Assembly (NCBI GenBank): GCA_027051905.1
Contig: JALUGO010000007.1
Location: 1-64,000 of the forward strand
Origin: Desulfurobacteriaceae bacterium
GTDB taxonomy: Bacteria; Aquificota; Aquificia; Desulfurobacteriales; Desulfurobacteriaceae
Length of the DNA stretch: 64,000 nucleotides
Direction: 5' to 3'
Each line of letters begins with the position of its first letter. Position 1 is the first letter of the stretch. Below are positions 40,235 through 49,418 of this stretch, in pieces. The notes below the pieces were generated by a model that saw only the letters and a list, made by a program, of their open reading frames with translations, did not search any database and was not told the origin of the DNA. The translations under genes and the position numbers were made by a program.

Positions 40235-41974
40235 TTAAACCGCTTTCTTTTCCTTCTTCTTGCCGTAGTTGGGAAGTATCATCTCGTGGAGAGCTCCACC
40301 CGGCGGAACCATGGGGAAGACGTCTTCTTCTCTGTCTACGATAAAGTCTATAACAACAGGCCTGTCGTCTATTGCCATTGCCTCTTTAAGAACAGCTTCA
40401 ACCTCAGCTGGCTTTGTTGCTCTTAATCCTACTCCTCCCATGGCCTCAACTAACTTTACAAAGTCTGGCTGGACGTCTAAATGAACCTGGGAGTAGTTCT
40501 TCTGGTAAAAGATTCCCTGCCACTGGCGAACCATTCCGAGGAAGCCGTTGTTTATGATTGCAACCTTTATCGGTATGTTGTAGTGAACTGCTGTAACTAT
40601 CTCCTGCATGTTCATCTGGAAGGAGCCGTCTCCTGATATGCAGAAGACCGTTTTGTCGGGTCTTCCAACCTTTGCTCCTATCGCTGCGGGAACGCCGAAT
40701 CCCATGGTTCCAAGTCCGCCGGAGGTTACCAGCTGCCTTGGGAACCTGAACTTATAATACTGGGCAACCCACATCTGGTGCTGGCCAACGTCCGTTGTGA
40801 TTATTGCCTCTCCTTTCGTAACTTCCCAGATCTTCTCTATTACAAACTGAGGCTTTATCACCCTATCGCTTGGCTCATACCAGAGGGGATATCTCTCTTT
40901 CCAGCTTCTAACTTTCAGAATCCACTTCTCCCGAGCAGCGTAGAATTCTCTGTTCTTGGCTACCTGCTTCTCAACTTCGGGGAGGAGCTCCTCCATAACG
41001 AGCTTTGCGTCTCCAACTATCGGTATGTCGGCGTGTCTGTTCTTTCCTATCTCTGCGCTGTCAATGTCTATGTGAATTACTTTGGCGTTTGGAGCAAACT
41101 CTGAGAGTTTGCCTGTAACCCTGTCGTCGAACCTTGCTCCAATTGCGATTATCAGGTCGCTTTCCTGAATGGCCATATTGGCGGCGTAAGTTCCGTGCAT
41201 TCCGAGCATTCCAAGGAAAAACGGGTGGTTACCCGGAACAGCGGTAAGCCCCATAAGGGTTGCCGCCATCGGAATGTTTGCAACCTCTGCCATTTTCACG
41301 ACGAGGTCTGAAGCGCCGGAAGAGACAACGCCTCCTCCTATGTAGAGAATAGGCCTTTCGGCAGAGGCTATCGCCTTTGCAGCTCTCTTTATTTGACCGG
41401 GATGCCCTTTTAATACCGGTTTGTAGCTCCTTATCTGGACGGGAGTTTTGTATTCCTCTTCAAAGAAGTCTGTAAGTTCTCTTGTAACGTCTTTTGGAAG
41501 ATCAACTAAAACTACCCCTGGCCTTCCAGTTCTTGCTATGTGGAAGGCCTTTTTAACTGTGTCTGCGAGGTCTTTGACGTCTTTTACCAGGAAATTGTGT
41601 TTAGTTATTGGTCTTGTTATTCCGACTGTGTCGACTTCCTGGAACGCATCGTTTCCAATCATAAAAGTTGGAACGTTTCCCGTAAAGGCAACTACTGGAA
41701 CAGAATCTATCTGAGCTGTTGCAAGACCTGTAACAAGGTTCGTTGCTCCAGGTCCTGATGTTGCAAAACAAACTCCCACCTTACCTGTTACTCTGGCGTA
41801 ACCGTCTGCCGCGTGAGCGGCTCCCTGTTCGTGGCGGGTCAGGTAGTGTTTCAGTGGTGTAAATGGTAGTCTGTCGTATATGTCCAGGACTGCTCCGCCT
41901 GGGTATCCGAATATCTTTTCAACTCCTTCGAGCTCCAAAGCCCTGAGGAGAATTTCTGCTCCTGAAAGTTTCAT
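40235..41974 (-). CDS. ilvB: acetolactate synthase large subunit
   Basis: ThDP-, FAD- and Mg-dependent condensation of pyruvate to acetolactate or acetohydroxybutyrate. 579 residues. The ThDP-activating Glu is in FGYPGGAVLDIYD / RHEQGAAHAADGYAR near 47, and the ThDP/Mg motif ISGDGSFQMNMQEI near 440-453. ATG at 41974 has AGGAGGA upstream; upstream in-frame codons have no such site. It heads ilvB-ilvN-ilvC; ilvD is 16 kb away. Confidence 0.96.
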   Translation of the reverse strand: MKLSGAEILLRALELEGVEKIFGYPGGAVLDIYDRLPFTPLKHYLTRHEQGAAHAADGYARVTGKVGVCFATSGPGATNLVTGLATAQIDSVPVVAFTGNVPTFMIGNDAFQEVDTVGITRPITKHNFLVKDVKDLADTVKKAFHIARTGRPGVVLVDLPKDVTRELTDFFEEEYKTPVQIRSYKPVLKGHPGQIKRAAKAIASAERPILYIGGGVVSSGASDLVVKMAEVANIPMAATLMGLTAVPGNHPFFLGMLGMHGTYAANMAIQESDLIIAIGARFDDRVTGKLSEFAPNAKVIHIDIDSAEIGKNRHADIPIVGDAKLVMEELLPEVEKQVAKNREFYAAREKWILKVRSWKERYPLWYEPSDRVIKPQFVIEKIWEVTKGEAIITTDVGQHQMWVAQYYKFRFPRQLVTSGGLGTMGFGVPAAIGAKVGRPDKTVFCISGDGSFQMNMQEIVTAVHYNIPIKVAIINNGFLGMVRQWQGIFYQKNYSQVHLDVQPDFVKLVEAMGGVGLRATKPAEVEAVLKEAMAIDDRPVVIDFIVDREEDVFPMVPPGGALHEMILPNYGKKKEKKAV

Positions 41975-42003
41975 TATGCTCCTCCTGCTTCGTGTAATTG
42001 GGA

Positions 42004-42012
42004 ATAATAGCA
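42004..42012 (-). promoter_or_regulatory. extended -10 promoter for ilvBNC
   Basis: TGCTATTAT on the minus strand, hexamer at 42009-42004, 30 bases before the ilvB start. No -35 is clear. I found no leader peptide with runs of Ile/Leu/Val codons in the 94-base leader region. Confidence 0.45.
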
Positions 42013-42068
42013 CAAAGGAGCTTTTACTCCTATATTGATTTTCACTCTCAGTAGAGGAGGGAAAGCTT

Positions 42069-43355
42069 TTGATAGTTGAGCGTTTAGCTTATAAAGAAGC
42101 CTTAGATGTTTTCCTCTCCCTGTCTGAGGCTGGTTACCCTGTTAAGCTTTTCCTCGATTCTGCAAACGTGAACGGTAAGACTGGCAGGTTTTCAATTATA
42201 TGTCTGGGAGTTGAGGATGAACTAGTTTTGAAGGATAGTCCTGGAGCCTTTGAGGAGCTTTATCTTTTCTTCTTGAAGTATGCCGAGAAGTATAGAGTTC
42301 AGGATCTTCCGTTTGGAATATACGGTTATGTTTCTTATGATGTTAACCGCTTTATAGAGGATGTTCCTTCGCCTTTTGTTGATGATTTAAAGCTACCGGA
42401 TATCCATTTTTTTTTGCCAAAACAGTCTTTGATTTTTGACAATTTGAAGAAAGAGGTTTATTTGGTTTCTCTTGATGGTTCTCTGGATGTTGATAGTTTG
42501 CCGAAATATAGGCAGAAGAGTTACTCTTCTGTTTTTTTCAAGACAAACATGGATAAAGACTACTTTACATATGCTGTTGGGAAGATAAAGGACTATATAG
42601 CTTCTGGAGATTCTTTTCAGGTTAACTTCTCTCAGCGGATAGATGTTCTGTTTGAGGGAAGTTTTGTGGAACTTTACAGAAGGCTCAGGAATTTGAATCC
42701 TTCTCCGTTTTCGTTTTTCTTCCAGCTTGGAGAGTTTACTGCCGTATCCTGCTCTCCTGAGAGGCTTGTTAGAGTAGAAGGAAATTTTGTCGAGACAAGG
42801 CCGATAGCGGGAACCAGAAGAAGAGGAAGGACAGAGAGAGAGGACAGGGAGCTTGAGAAGGAACTCTTTTTGTCTGAGAAGGAGAGAGCTGAGCATGTTA
42901 TGCTTGTAGATCTTGAAAGGAACGATCTTGGGAAGATCTGTGAGTTTGGAACGGTTGAGGTTGATGAGCTTATGGTTCCTGAATACTATTCCCATGTTAT
43001 CCATATAGTTTCGAACGTTAAAGGGGTTTTGAAAAGTGGAGTTAGAAACGTTGATGTCCTGAAGGCTCTTTTTCCTGGAGGAACAATTACGGGAGCTCCC
43101 AAAGTGCGAACAATGGAAATTATTGCAGAGCTTGAACCGACCAGGAGAGGGCTCTACACGGGTTCTGTTGGCTACATGGCTTTTAACGGAAATATGGACT
43201 TCAATATTGTTATCAGAACGCTTCTCTTTAAGGGGAATTTGGGAACCCTTCAGGTGGGAGCTGGCATTGTTTGGGATTCCATTCCTGATAGGGAGTTTGA
43301 AGAAACCCTCCACAAAGGGAGGGCCCTTCTGGAATCTCTTGGAATTGAGTTCTGA
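42069..43355 (+). CDS. anthranilate / aminodeoxychorismate synthase component I
   Basis: Chorismate-using enzyme that adds ammonia to make anthranilate (TrpE) or aminodeoxychorismate (PabB). 428 residues, shorter than typical TrpE. The C-terminal catalytic half is clear: YIASGDSFQVNFSQR, ETRPIAGTRRRG, LVDLERNDLGKIC, FPGGTITGAPKVRTMEII and LQVGAGIVWDS. The Ala in PIAGT fits TrpE, whereas well-studied PabB has Lys there (PIKGT), but length and lone position resemble PabB. The N-terminal Trp-binding motif LLES is not evident. TTG start at 42069 with GAGGAGGG upstream. Confidence 0.82.
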   Translation: MIVERLAYKEALDVFLSLSEAGYPVKLFLDSANVNGKTGRFSIICLGVEDELVLKDSPGAFEELYLFFLKYAEKYRVQDLPFGIYGYVSYDVNRFIEDVPSPFVDDLKLPDIHFFLPKQSLIFDNLKKEVYLVSLDGSLDVDSLPKYRQKSYSSVFFKTNMDKDYFTYAVGKIKDYIASGDSFQVNFSQRIDVLFEGSFVELYRRLRNLNPSPFSFFFQLGEFTAVSCSPERLVRVEGNFVETRPIAGTRRRGRTEREDRELEKELFLSEKERAEHVMLVDLERNDLGKICEFGTVEVDELMVPEYYSHVIHIVSNVKGVLKSGVRNVDVLKALFPGGTITGAPKVRTMEIIAELEPTRRGLYTGSVGYMAFNGNMDFNIVIRTLLFKGNLGTLQVGAGIVWDSIPDREFEETLHKGRALLESLGIEF

Positions 43356-43358
43356 AGG

Positions 43359-43595
43359 TTACTCTTCGGATTCGGCTTCTTCCTCTTCTTCTCTTCTTCT
43401 TGTTGGTTCTAAGAGCTGTGCAAGTTCAGCAACAGTGGAGTTTTCCAGTTTTTCCTCGATAATAAGCCTTATTAACCTGTTGAGTTTCTGTTCGTTGTTT
43501 CCAGCAACACCCAGAAGGATGAAATAGAGCCTTTTTGGTATTGAGAGCCTTACAACCCTGTTTGCCCTTTTTCCTGCTTTTCTTCCTCTTGCCAT
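43359..43595 (-). CDS. small basic-acidic conserved protein, unknown
   Basis: A 78-residue protein with a basic N terminus (ARGRKAGKRANRVVRLSIPKR), a central amphipathic helix pair (LNRLIRLIIEEKL, VAELAQLL) and a very acidic tail (EEEEEAESEE). The strand-then-two-helices order could be a ribbon-helix-helix DNA-binding fold, but this is a guess. GGAGGT precedes the ATG and an extended -10 lies upstream, so it is probably a real, separately transcribed gene. It converges with the trpE/pabB gene. Confidence 0.62.
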   Translation of the reverse strand: MARGRKAGKRANRVVRLSIPKRLYFILLGVAGNNEQKLNRLIRLIIEEKLENSTVAELAQLLEPTRRREEEEEAESEE

Positions 43596-43628
43596 TTTTA
43601 CCTCCAGAATTTCTGTTCGTTTAAAAAT

Positions 43629-43637
43629 ATTTTAGCA
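43629..43637 (-). promoter_or_regulatory. extended -10 promoter for the 78-residue protein gene
   Basis: TGCTAAAAT on the minus strand, hexamer at 43634-43629, in an AT-rich spacer after kdsD. The same nonamer is found before the ArsR-like gene. Confidence 0.45.
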
Positions 43638-43671
43638 CATTTTCAGGAGATTTTTGAAAATTTTTTCGAAT

Positions 43672-44628
43672 TTAAAGGATTCTTCTTCCTAAAATATCGT
43701 GCAGATGAATGATACCGGTTACTTTTCCTTCATTGTTGACTATCGGTAAAACGGTAATTTTGTTCTCTTCCATGATTTTAAGCGCTTCCTCTGCAAAGAG
43801 ATCTTCCTTAATGACTTTTGGTTTTTTGGTCATTATCTCTTTGGCTCTGGAGTTGAGGTCAAATCCCCTTTCGAAGGCTCTTCTAAGGTCGCCGTCGGTT
43901 ATTATTCCCTTCAGGTTACCAGTTTCGTCTATAACCAGTGTTGCTCCTAACTTTTTTGACGAGATTTCATAGATGACTTCTTTTACGGAGGAGTTGAGAT
44001 TTACTCTTGGTATCTCTTTGCCCCTCCTCATTAGCTCTTTTACTTTTGAAAGCCTTATTCCGAGTTTTCCTCCTGGATGGAGCCGTTTAAAGTCTCTATC
44101 TGTAAAGCCTTTTAGTTTCATAAGTGCTGCTGCAATGGCGTCGCCAACGGCAAGGGTTGCGGTTGTTGAAGTTGTTGGAGCGAGGTTTAAAGGACAGGCT
44201 TCTTTGTGGACGTTTAGGTTGATAACGACATCTGAGAGTCTTGCAAGGGATGACTGAGGGTTGCTGGTTATGGCAATAACAGGTATTCCAAAACTCTTTA
44301 TAATGGGAATTATCGATAGGAGCTCCTGAGTTTCTCCACTGTTTGAAACAGCAATTACTGTATCTTCTCCTCTAACCATTCCTAAGTCGCCGTGGGCTGC
44401 ATCTGTTGGATGGAGAAAAAAAGCCGGGGTGCCTGTGCTGGAAAGGGTTGCTGCTATTTTTTTGCAGATAAGCCCTGATTTCCCCACTCCTGTTAAAACA
44501 ACTCTTCCTTTTGTTTTTGAAAGAAGTTCTACTGCTTTAACGAAGTTCTCATCAAGAATTTTCGCCAGCTTCTGAAGGGCCTCTGCTTCCTCCTCTATTA
44601 CTCTCTTTCCTTCCTTCAGTATTTCCAT
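43672..44628 (-). CDS. kdsD: D-arabinose 5-phosphate isomerase (KpsF/GutQ family)
   Basis: First step of Kdo synthesis for LPS: ribulose 5-phosphate to arabinose 5-phosphate. 318 residues: SIS domain with LTGVGKSGLICKKIAATLSSTGTPAFFLHPTDAAHGDLGM features near 48-88, the SNSGETQEL loop near 96-104, and HPGGKLG near 190. Two CBS domains follow (about 205-318). ATG at 44628 keeps the family's normal N terminus, which means a 77-base overlap with the M48 protease gene upstream. It agrees with gmhA in showing a diderm envelope. Confidence 0.93.
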   Translation of the reverse strand: MEILKEGKRVIEEEAEALQKLAKILDENFVKAVELLSKTKGRVVLTGVGKSGLICKKIAATLSSTGTPAFFLHPTDAAHGDLGMVRGEDTVIAVSNSGETQELLSIIPIIKSFGIPVIAITSNPQSSLARLSDVVINLNVHKEACPLNLAPTTSTTATLAVGDAIAAALMKLKGFTDRDFKRLHPGGKLGIRLSKVKELMRRGKEIPRVNLNSSVKEVIYEISSKKLGATLVIDETGNLKGIITDGDLRRAFERGFDLNSRAKEIMTKKPKVIKEDLFAEEALKIMEENKITVLPIVNNEGKVTGIIHLHDILGRRIL

Positions 44629-45439
44629 TAAGCCTCCAGAGAACGTTTTCCTTATACCTCTCTTCGTTGAACGGGTTTTCCAGCCACTGTTGCGGGAATT
44701 TTTTTATCCAGCTGTTCAGGTTTCTGATTCTTTTTCTGTTTGTAGGGTGATCCATGAAGAGCTCTGTTATGCCGGTTGGTTTGAACTTCGTTAGCTTGTC
44801 CAGTATTTCTATTGTCTCAACCGATGCAACAGGATTCCATCCTGCCTTTCCTGTGAAGTAGGCTCCCATTGCATCTGCCTCGAATTCTTCTTTTCGGCTA
44901 TATCCTGCAATAACTATCTGGTATAGAACCTTCAGAACTTCAAGTTCAACTTGAGACAGGTTTTTATCTCCCAGAGTTAGTGAAAGGAGGAAGTTTATTC
45001 CGTATATGACCTGAAGCCTTCTTATGGCGTGTCTTCCGACTATGTGACCTGTTTCGTGTCCTAAGACGAAGGCAAGGTCAGCCTCATTTTTAAGGTGCTT
45101 TAACAGCCCGGTGTATATGTATACCCAGCCTCCTGGCAGAGAGAATGCATTTAGCTTGGGGCTTTCTATTACTTTGTAGTGGTAGGTTATGTCATACCTT
45201 CCCGAAACTGCGGCTATTTTCTGTCCAACTTCGTTGACGTAACTGTTTATTACCGGATCTTTACAAAGTTTGGCTTTTTTCTCAACTTCTCTTGCTGCAG
45301 CTCTTCCAAGAGCAACTTCCTGGGAGGCAGGAATAAGGATAAGTGAGGTTTCTCCAAACGGAGAGGTTCTTACTACTCCACATGCAAAGAGGAAGAGAGT
45401 TAAAACGAGGATTACCGGTAGAACATATATTCTTCTCAT
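44552..45439 (-). CDS. M48-family metalloprotease lipoprotein
   Basis: A 295-residue envelope protease. Lipoprotein signal with lipobox LFAC near residue 20. The zinc site HETGH is near residue 130, followed by a third-ligand region EEFEADAMGAYFTGKAGW near 185-202 and the DHPTNRKRI motif near 235, all typical of BepA/LoiP-type M48 enzymes that degrade misassembled outer-membrane proteins. The C-terminal 25 residues, rich in Gly/Ser/Glu, are read from DNA shared with the kdsD start, so the tail may be lineage-specific. Confidence 0.87.
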   Translation of the reverse strand: MRRIYVLPVILVLTLFLFACGVVRTSPFGETSLILIPASQEVALGRAAAREVEKKAKLCKDPVINSYVNEVGQKIAAVSGRYDITYHYKVIESPKLNAFSLPGGWVYIYTGLLKHLKNEADLAFVLGHETGHIVGRHAIRRLQVIYGINFLLSLTLGDKNLSQVELEVLKVLYQIVIAGYSRKEEFEADAMGAYFTGKAGWNPVASVETIEILDKLTKFKPTGITELFMDHPTNRKRIRNLNSWIKKFPQQWLENPFNEERYKENVLWRLNGNTEGRKESNRGGSRGPSEAGENS

Positions 45440-45468
45440 AGCAGACTAATTTTACTACGGAGAGCGGT

Positions 45469-46758
45469 TTGAAACAGCAGCCTGGTTTTGACCTTTCCTT
45501 AACCCAACAGCTGAAGCTGACTCCTTCGCTGGTTCTCAGTTTACAGCTGCTTCAGCTTCCTCTGGTTTCTCTTGAGGAGTTTGTCAGGAACGAGATTGAG
45601 TCCAATCCCCTTATTGAGCTGGATGAAGAATCTTCTTCTTCCGGAGCTGACTCCGAGCCTGAAGAGAGTTTTGATTTTGTTTTTGAGGGAGGAAACGTTT
45701 TCCTTCCTGAAGATGAGAGGGGAACTGTAGTTCCCTCAAAAGAGAGCCTTTACAGTAAGGTTAAAGAACAGGTGTTTTTAGAGTTTGATGGTAAGGAGAG
45801 GGAAGTTGCCCTTTACATTTTGGAAAACCTTGATTGTAGAGGTTTCCTTACTTTAAGTGCTGAAGAGATAGCTTTGAAAACAGGCGTTTCAGTGGAGTTT
45901 GTAGAGAAGGTCAGGGAGCGATTTAAAAGATTGAGTCCCGTTGGCTGCGGCTCTTATTCCCTTAAAGAGCTCCTTCAGGTTCAGCTTGAGGAGATGGGAG
46001 CTCCCCCGAAACTTATCAGATCCCTCTCTTTCTTAGAGCATATATCGTCTCCCTCAACTTTCAGGGCAAAGACAAACCTGACAGAAGAGGAGTTCAACAC
46101 CCTCGTTTCATACCTTAGAAGGTGTGATACCCGGCCTGGAGAGGAAGGTGATTTCAACGCCTCTGTAAAACCTGATGCAAGAGTCTGGCTTGAGAAGGGG
46201 GATGAGGTTAAGGTTGAAGTTCTTTCACCTTCTTTTTTTAACTTTAGGATAAACACTTACTACATCAAACACGCTTCCCGTGAGGAGTTAAAAAGGTTTA
46301 TCCAGGAAAAGTATCAGAGAGCTCTCTGGCTCAGAAGGGCTATCGATCAAAGGAGGGAAACCCTTGAAAAGGTTTTAAAAGCCCTCTTTGAGAGCCAGAA
46401 AGAGTTTCTTAAGGATGGAAAAACATTAAAACCTATGACGCTTTCAGAACTTGCTTCCTCCCTGTCGCTTCACGAATCCACTGTAAGTAGAGCTTTAAAG
46501 GATAAGTTAGTAGAAACGCCTTTTGGAATTTACCCTGCAAAGTTTTTCTTCAGAAAGTCTGTTCGTTTCTCCTCTTCTGATGATGTAAAAGAGGCGATAA
46601 GGGAGATTATTGAGGGTGAGGATAAAAGAAAACCTTACAGCGACAGTAAGATAGCTCAGCTTCTAAAAGAGAGAGGGTTTAAGGTTGCCAGGAGAACTGT
46701 AGCAAAGTATAGGGAGGAAATGGGAATACCGGGGGCCTTCAAGAGGAGGGTAAAGTAG
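45469..46758 (+). CDS. rpoN: RNA polymerase sigma-54 factor
   Basis: 429 residues. Gln/Leu-rich activator-response region I (LTQQLKLTPSLVLSLQLLQLPL is the pattern at residues 8-29), a short acidic region II, a core-binding domain at about 100-240, and a C-terminal DNA-binding part with HESTVSRALKDK (helix-turn-helix) and the RpoN box ARRTVAKYRE near the end. TTG start at 45469 with GGAGAG upstream. It sits two bases before glnE, pointing to nitrogen control. Confidence 0.94.
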   Translation: MKQQPGFDLSLTQQLKLTPSLVLSLQLLQLPLVSLEEFVRNEIESNPLIELDEESSSSGADSEPEESFDFVFEGGNVFLPEDERGTVVPSKESLYSKVKEQVFLEFDGKEREVALYILENLDCRGFLTLSAEEIALKTGVSVEFVEKVRERFKRLSPVGCGSYSLKELLQVQLEEMGAPPKLIRSLSFLEHISSPSTFRAKTNLTEEEFNTLVSYLRRCDTRPGEEGDFNASVKPDARVWLEKGDEVKVEVLSPSFFNFRINTYYIKHASREELKRFIQEKYQRALWLRRAIDQRRETLEKVLKALFESQKEFLKDGKTLKPMTLSELASSLSLHESTVSRALKDKLVETPFGIYPAKFFFRKSVRFSSSDDVKEAIREIIEGEDKRKPYSDSKIAQLLKERGFKVARRTVAKYREEMGIPGAFKRRVK

Positions 46759-46760
46759 CC

Positions 46761-49418
46761 ATGAAGTATCTTCTTGAGAAGTTAAAAGGAGAGATGGCAG
46801 GAGAGTGGAAAGATCTTCTTTTATACGTGGAAAATAACTCAGAAAGGCTTCCAAATCCCAAAAGAGCTCTTATCTACCTTGAAAAGCTTTACACAGCTTT
46901 GAAGGGAGAGCTTCCCACAGAGATAAAGGGAGACTTCCTCTACCATCTGATTGAGCTGTTTTCCGCTTCCCGCTTCCTTGCAGACTTTCTGGTAAGACAC
47001 GTGGAGCTCCTTCCCAAACTCAAAACCTTATACGTAAAACGGCTGCTTCCTGGGGAGTTTGTTTTTACTCCGTCTTCTGACGATAGAAGGTCGTTTATGG
47101 ATGAACTCAGGGTTTTTAAGCACCTTCACATGGCCAGGGTCGTTTTGAGAGACATTCTTAATCTCTCTCCTTTTCAGGAACTTGTGAGAGACGTTACTCT
47201 GATTCACGATGCCTGTATAAAGGCTGCCTACAGTTTTGCTTATTTCCAGCTAATTAAGCGCTACGGGGAGCCTACTTCAGCGTTTGTGGTTGTAGATATG
47301 GGTAAGGCAGGGGGCTTTGAGCTTAACTACTCCTCAGACGTAGACCTTATTTACGTTTATGGGAGTCGTTACGGGAAAACCTCTGGGGGCAGTTACGGGG
47401 AGCTCCACAACCATGATTTCTTCACCCTCCTTGCACAGGAGATAACAGAGCTCCTTTCTCAGAAGACTTTGGAATGGGTGTGTTGTTTCGTTGATACGCG
47501 TCTCAGGCCCAACGGGACTATGGGGCCTCTGGTTAACGATATAGAAGCCCTTGAACAGTATTACACGGCTGTTGCGAGGCCGTGGGAGAGGTTTGCGCTT
47601 TTAAAGGCTCGCCCTTCTGCCGGTGATGTGACGGGAACGGGTATAGAGTTTCTTAAACTTGCCAGGGCTTTTGTTTTCAGGAAGTATGTTGATATCTCTC
47701 TCATTGAGGAAGTTCTCAGATTAAAGGAGATGATAAAGGCGAAGGTAAGGAAAAAGGGGAGCAGAATAGACCTTAAGCTGGGAATGGGAGGAATCAGGGA
47801 GGTTGAGTTTATCGTTCAGGCGTTTCAGCTCATATATGGTGGTAAGTTCCCTAAAATCCGATCCAGAAACACCCTTGTTGCCCTAAGAAGGCTCTTTCGC
47901 TGGGGTTTTTTAACAAAAGAAGAGTTTGAAGATCTCAGGAACTCCTATCTCTTTCTGAGACGGTGTGAACACATGCTCCAGATAACAGAGTTCCGCCAGA
48001 CTCAAACGTTTCATCCAGAAAGTGAAGAAGCCCTTGAGCTTGCCAGGAAGATGGGGTTTAAGGATAGAGAGGAGTTCCTCAGAGAGCTTTATAGAGTTAT
48101 GAAAACGGTTAACTACCACTTTAACAAATTCTTCCCCACAGGAGACAGGAAGACCCTTTCCTCATACGAAGTTGAGGATCTTAAAGCTTTGAAATTTGGA
48201 AATCCAGAAGAGGTTAAACGGTTAATAGACGTTCTCCTTTCCCTTAGGTCTTTACTCCCTGAGGAGAGAAGCAGGATTGATACTGCAGGAGATAGGCTGG
48301 TCAGGCTTCTCCTTACAGTTCCATCTCCTGTTTCTGCCCTGAAAAACCTCATTACATTCCTTGAAAGTGAAGAGGGAAAGCTCTTTTTCTTCTCCTACCT
48401 CTCCCATGAGAATGTTGTAAAGCTGCTTTTATACCTGCTATCAACTAAAGATTTCTTCATTTCCCGTTTCAGGAAGACTCCCGAAATACTGGATTACATT
48501 TTCCGTCCTGATCTTATAGAAAATCCGGTTACTGTTGATAGATTTAGGGAACTCCAGTCAGAACTTAACAACCTCCAGCTTGCAAAGAATGTTTTCGAAG
48601 TCGTTACCATTCTCAGGTTAAGGCTTGGTAGAACGGAGATTGAGGAGTTCCTTGCCGAGATAACTTCTGTATGTGATGGAGTTCTGGAAGAGGTTTACAA
48701 AGAGATATCTCCCTCCTTTTCTCTCTCTTCCCTTGGTAAACACGGTAGTAGAGAGATGAACGTCAGTTCCGATTTAGACCTTCTCTTTATAGCCTCCGAG
48801 TCTTCTCAGAAGAACAGCAAAGAGGCGGTTGAGCTGATAAAGAGGATGGAGGAACTTGGTTATGAAGTGGATACCCGTTTAAGACCCTTTGGGGAAAAGG
48901 GAGAGCTGGTTTTTACAGTTGACTACCTGAAGAAGTATTTTCGGGAGACTGCAAGACTCTGGGAGAGGCTTGCTTTTACAAGATTTCGCTTCCTCTTTGG
49001 TTCTCTGAAACATGAGGTTGAGGAAGCTGTAGCAGAGTTCCTCTTTGGAAAACCTTTAGATAGGGAAACGTTAGACGGGATTGTTTCTATGAGGGAACGC
49101 CTTGAAAAGGAACTGGGAAGAAAAGAGCAGCTGAAGTATGGGGCTGGAGGTATTGTGGATCTTGAATTTATCTCCTACACCTATCAGCTCTACTCAAGGA
49201 GGTGGCTGAGGCATACCCTCGATTCACTGAGGGCTTTGACAGAAGAGGATGTCCGTTTCAGAGAAGGGGAGGAGCTTTATAGGGAGCTCCGCCGACTTGA
49301 AACAGACTCAAGGCTTTTCGGCAGGCCTGCGTTATCCGATGATAGAATAGACGACCTGAAGAGGAAAGTTCGTTCCTTCTACCTGGGGTTTGTGGAATGG
49401 ATGAGATCAAGAGTTTAG
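46761..49418 (+). CDS. glnE: glutamine synthetase adenylyltransferase / deadenylylase
   Basis: Controls glutamine synthetase by adding or removing AMP. 885 residues with two nucleotidyltransferase domains: N-terminal with LNYSSDVDLIYVYG near 192-205 and GMGGIREVEFIVQAFQL near 338; C-terminal with MNVSSDLDLLFIAS near 670 and GAGGIVDLEFISYTYQL near 795. Both Asp pairs look intact, so both activities are plausible. Direct neighbour of rpoN. It overlaps the following gene by 22 bases. Confidence 0.95.
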   Translation: MKYLLEKLKGEMAGEWKDLLLYVENNSERLPNPKRALIYLEKLYTALKGELPTEIKGDFLYHLIELFSASRFLADFLVRHVELLPKLKTLYVKRLLPGEFVFTPSSDDRRSFMDELRVFKHLHMARVVLRDILNLSPFQELVRDVTLIHDACIKAAYSFAYFQLIKRYGEPTSAFVVVDMGKAGGFELNYSSDVDLIYVYGSRYGKTSGGSYGELHNHDFFTLLAQEITELLSQKTLEWVCCFVDTRLRPNGTMGPLVNDIEALEQYYTAVARPWERFALLKARPSAGDVTGTGIEFLKLARAFVFRKYVDISLIEEVLRLKEMIKAKVRKKGSRIDLKLGMGGIREVEFIVQAFQLIYGGKFPKIRSRNTLVALRRLFRWGFLTKEEFEDLRNSYLFLRRCEHMLQITEFRQTQTFHPESEEALELARKMGFKDREEFLRELYRVMKTVNYHFNKFFPTGDRKTLSSYEVEDLKALKFGNPEEVKRLIDVLLSLRSLLPEERSRIDTAGDRLVRLLLTVPSPVSALKNLITFLESEEGKLFFFSYLSHENVVKLLLYLLSTKDFFISRFRKTPEILDYIFRPDLIENPVTVDRFRELQSELNNLQLAKNVFEVVTILRLRLGRTEIEEFLAEITSVCDGVLEEVYKEISPSFSLSSLGKHGSREMNVSSDLDLLFIASESSQKNSKEAVELIKRMEELGYEVDTRLRPFGEKGELVFTVDYLKKYFRETARLWERLAFTRFRFLFGSLKHEVEEAVAEFLFGKPLDRETLDGIVSMRERLEKELGRKEQLKYGAGGIVDLEFISYTYQLYSRRWLRHTLDSLRALTEEDVRFREGEELYRELRRLETDSRLFGRPALSDDRIDDLKRKVRSFYLGFVEWMRSRV

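Noticed and set aside
41975-42068. Attenuator leader peptide for ilvBNC
   Set aside because: No short reading frame with Ile/Leu/Val runs and no clear terminator/antiterminator pair in the leader.
42393-43313. 306-residue minus-strand open frame opposite the trpE/pabB gene
   Set aside because: Lys/Ser/Asn-rich with no domain, fully inside a recognised enzyme gene.
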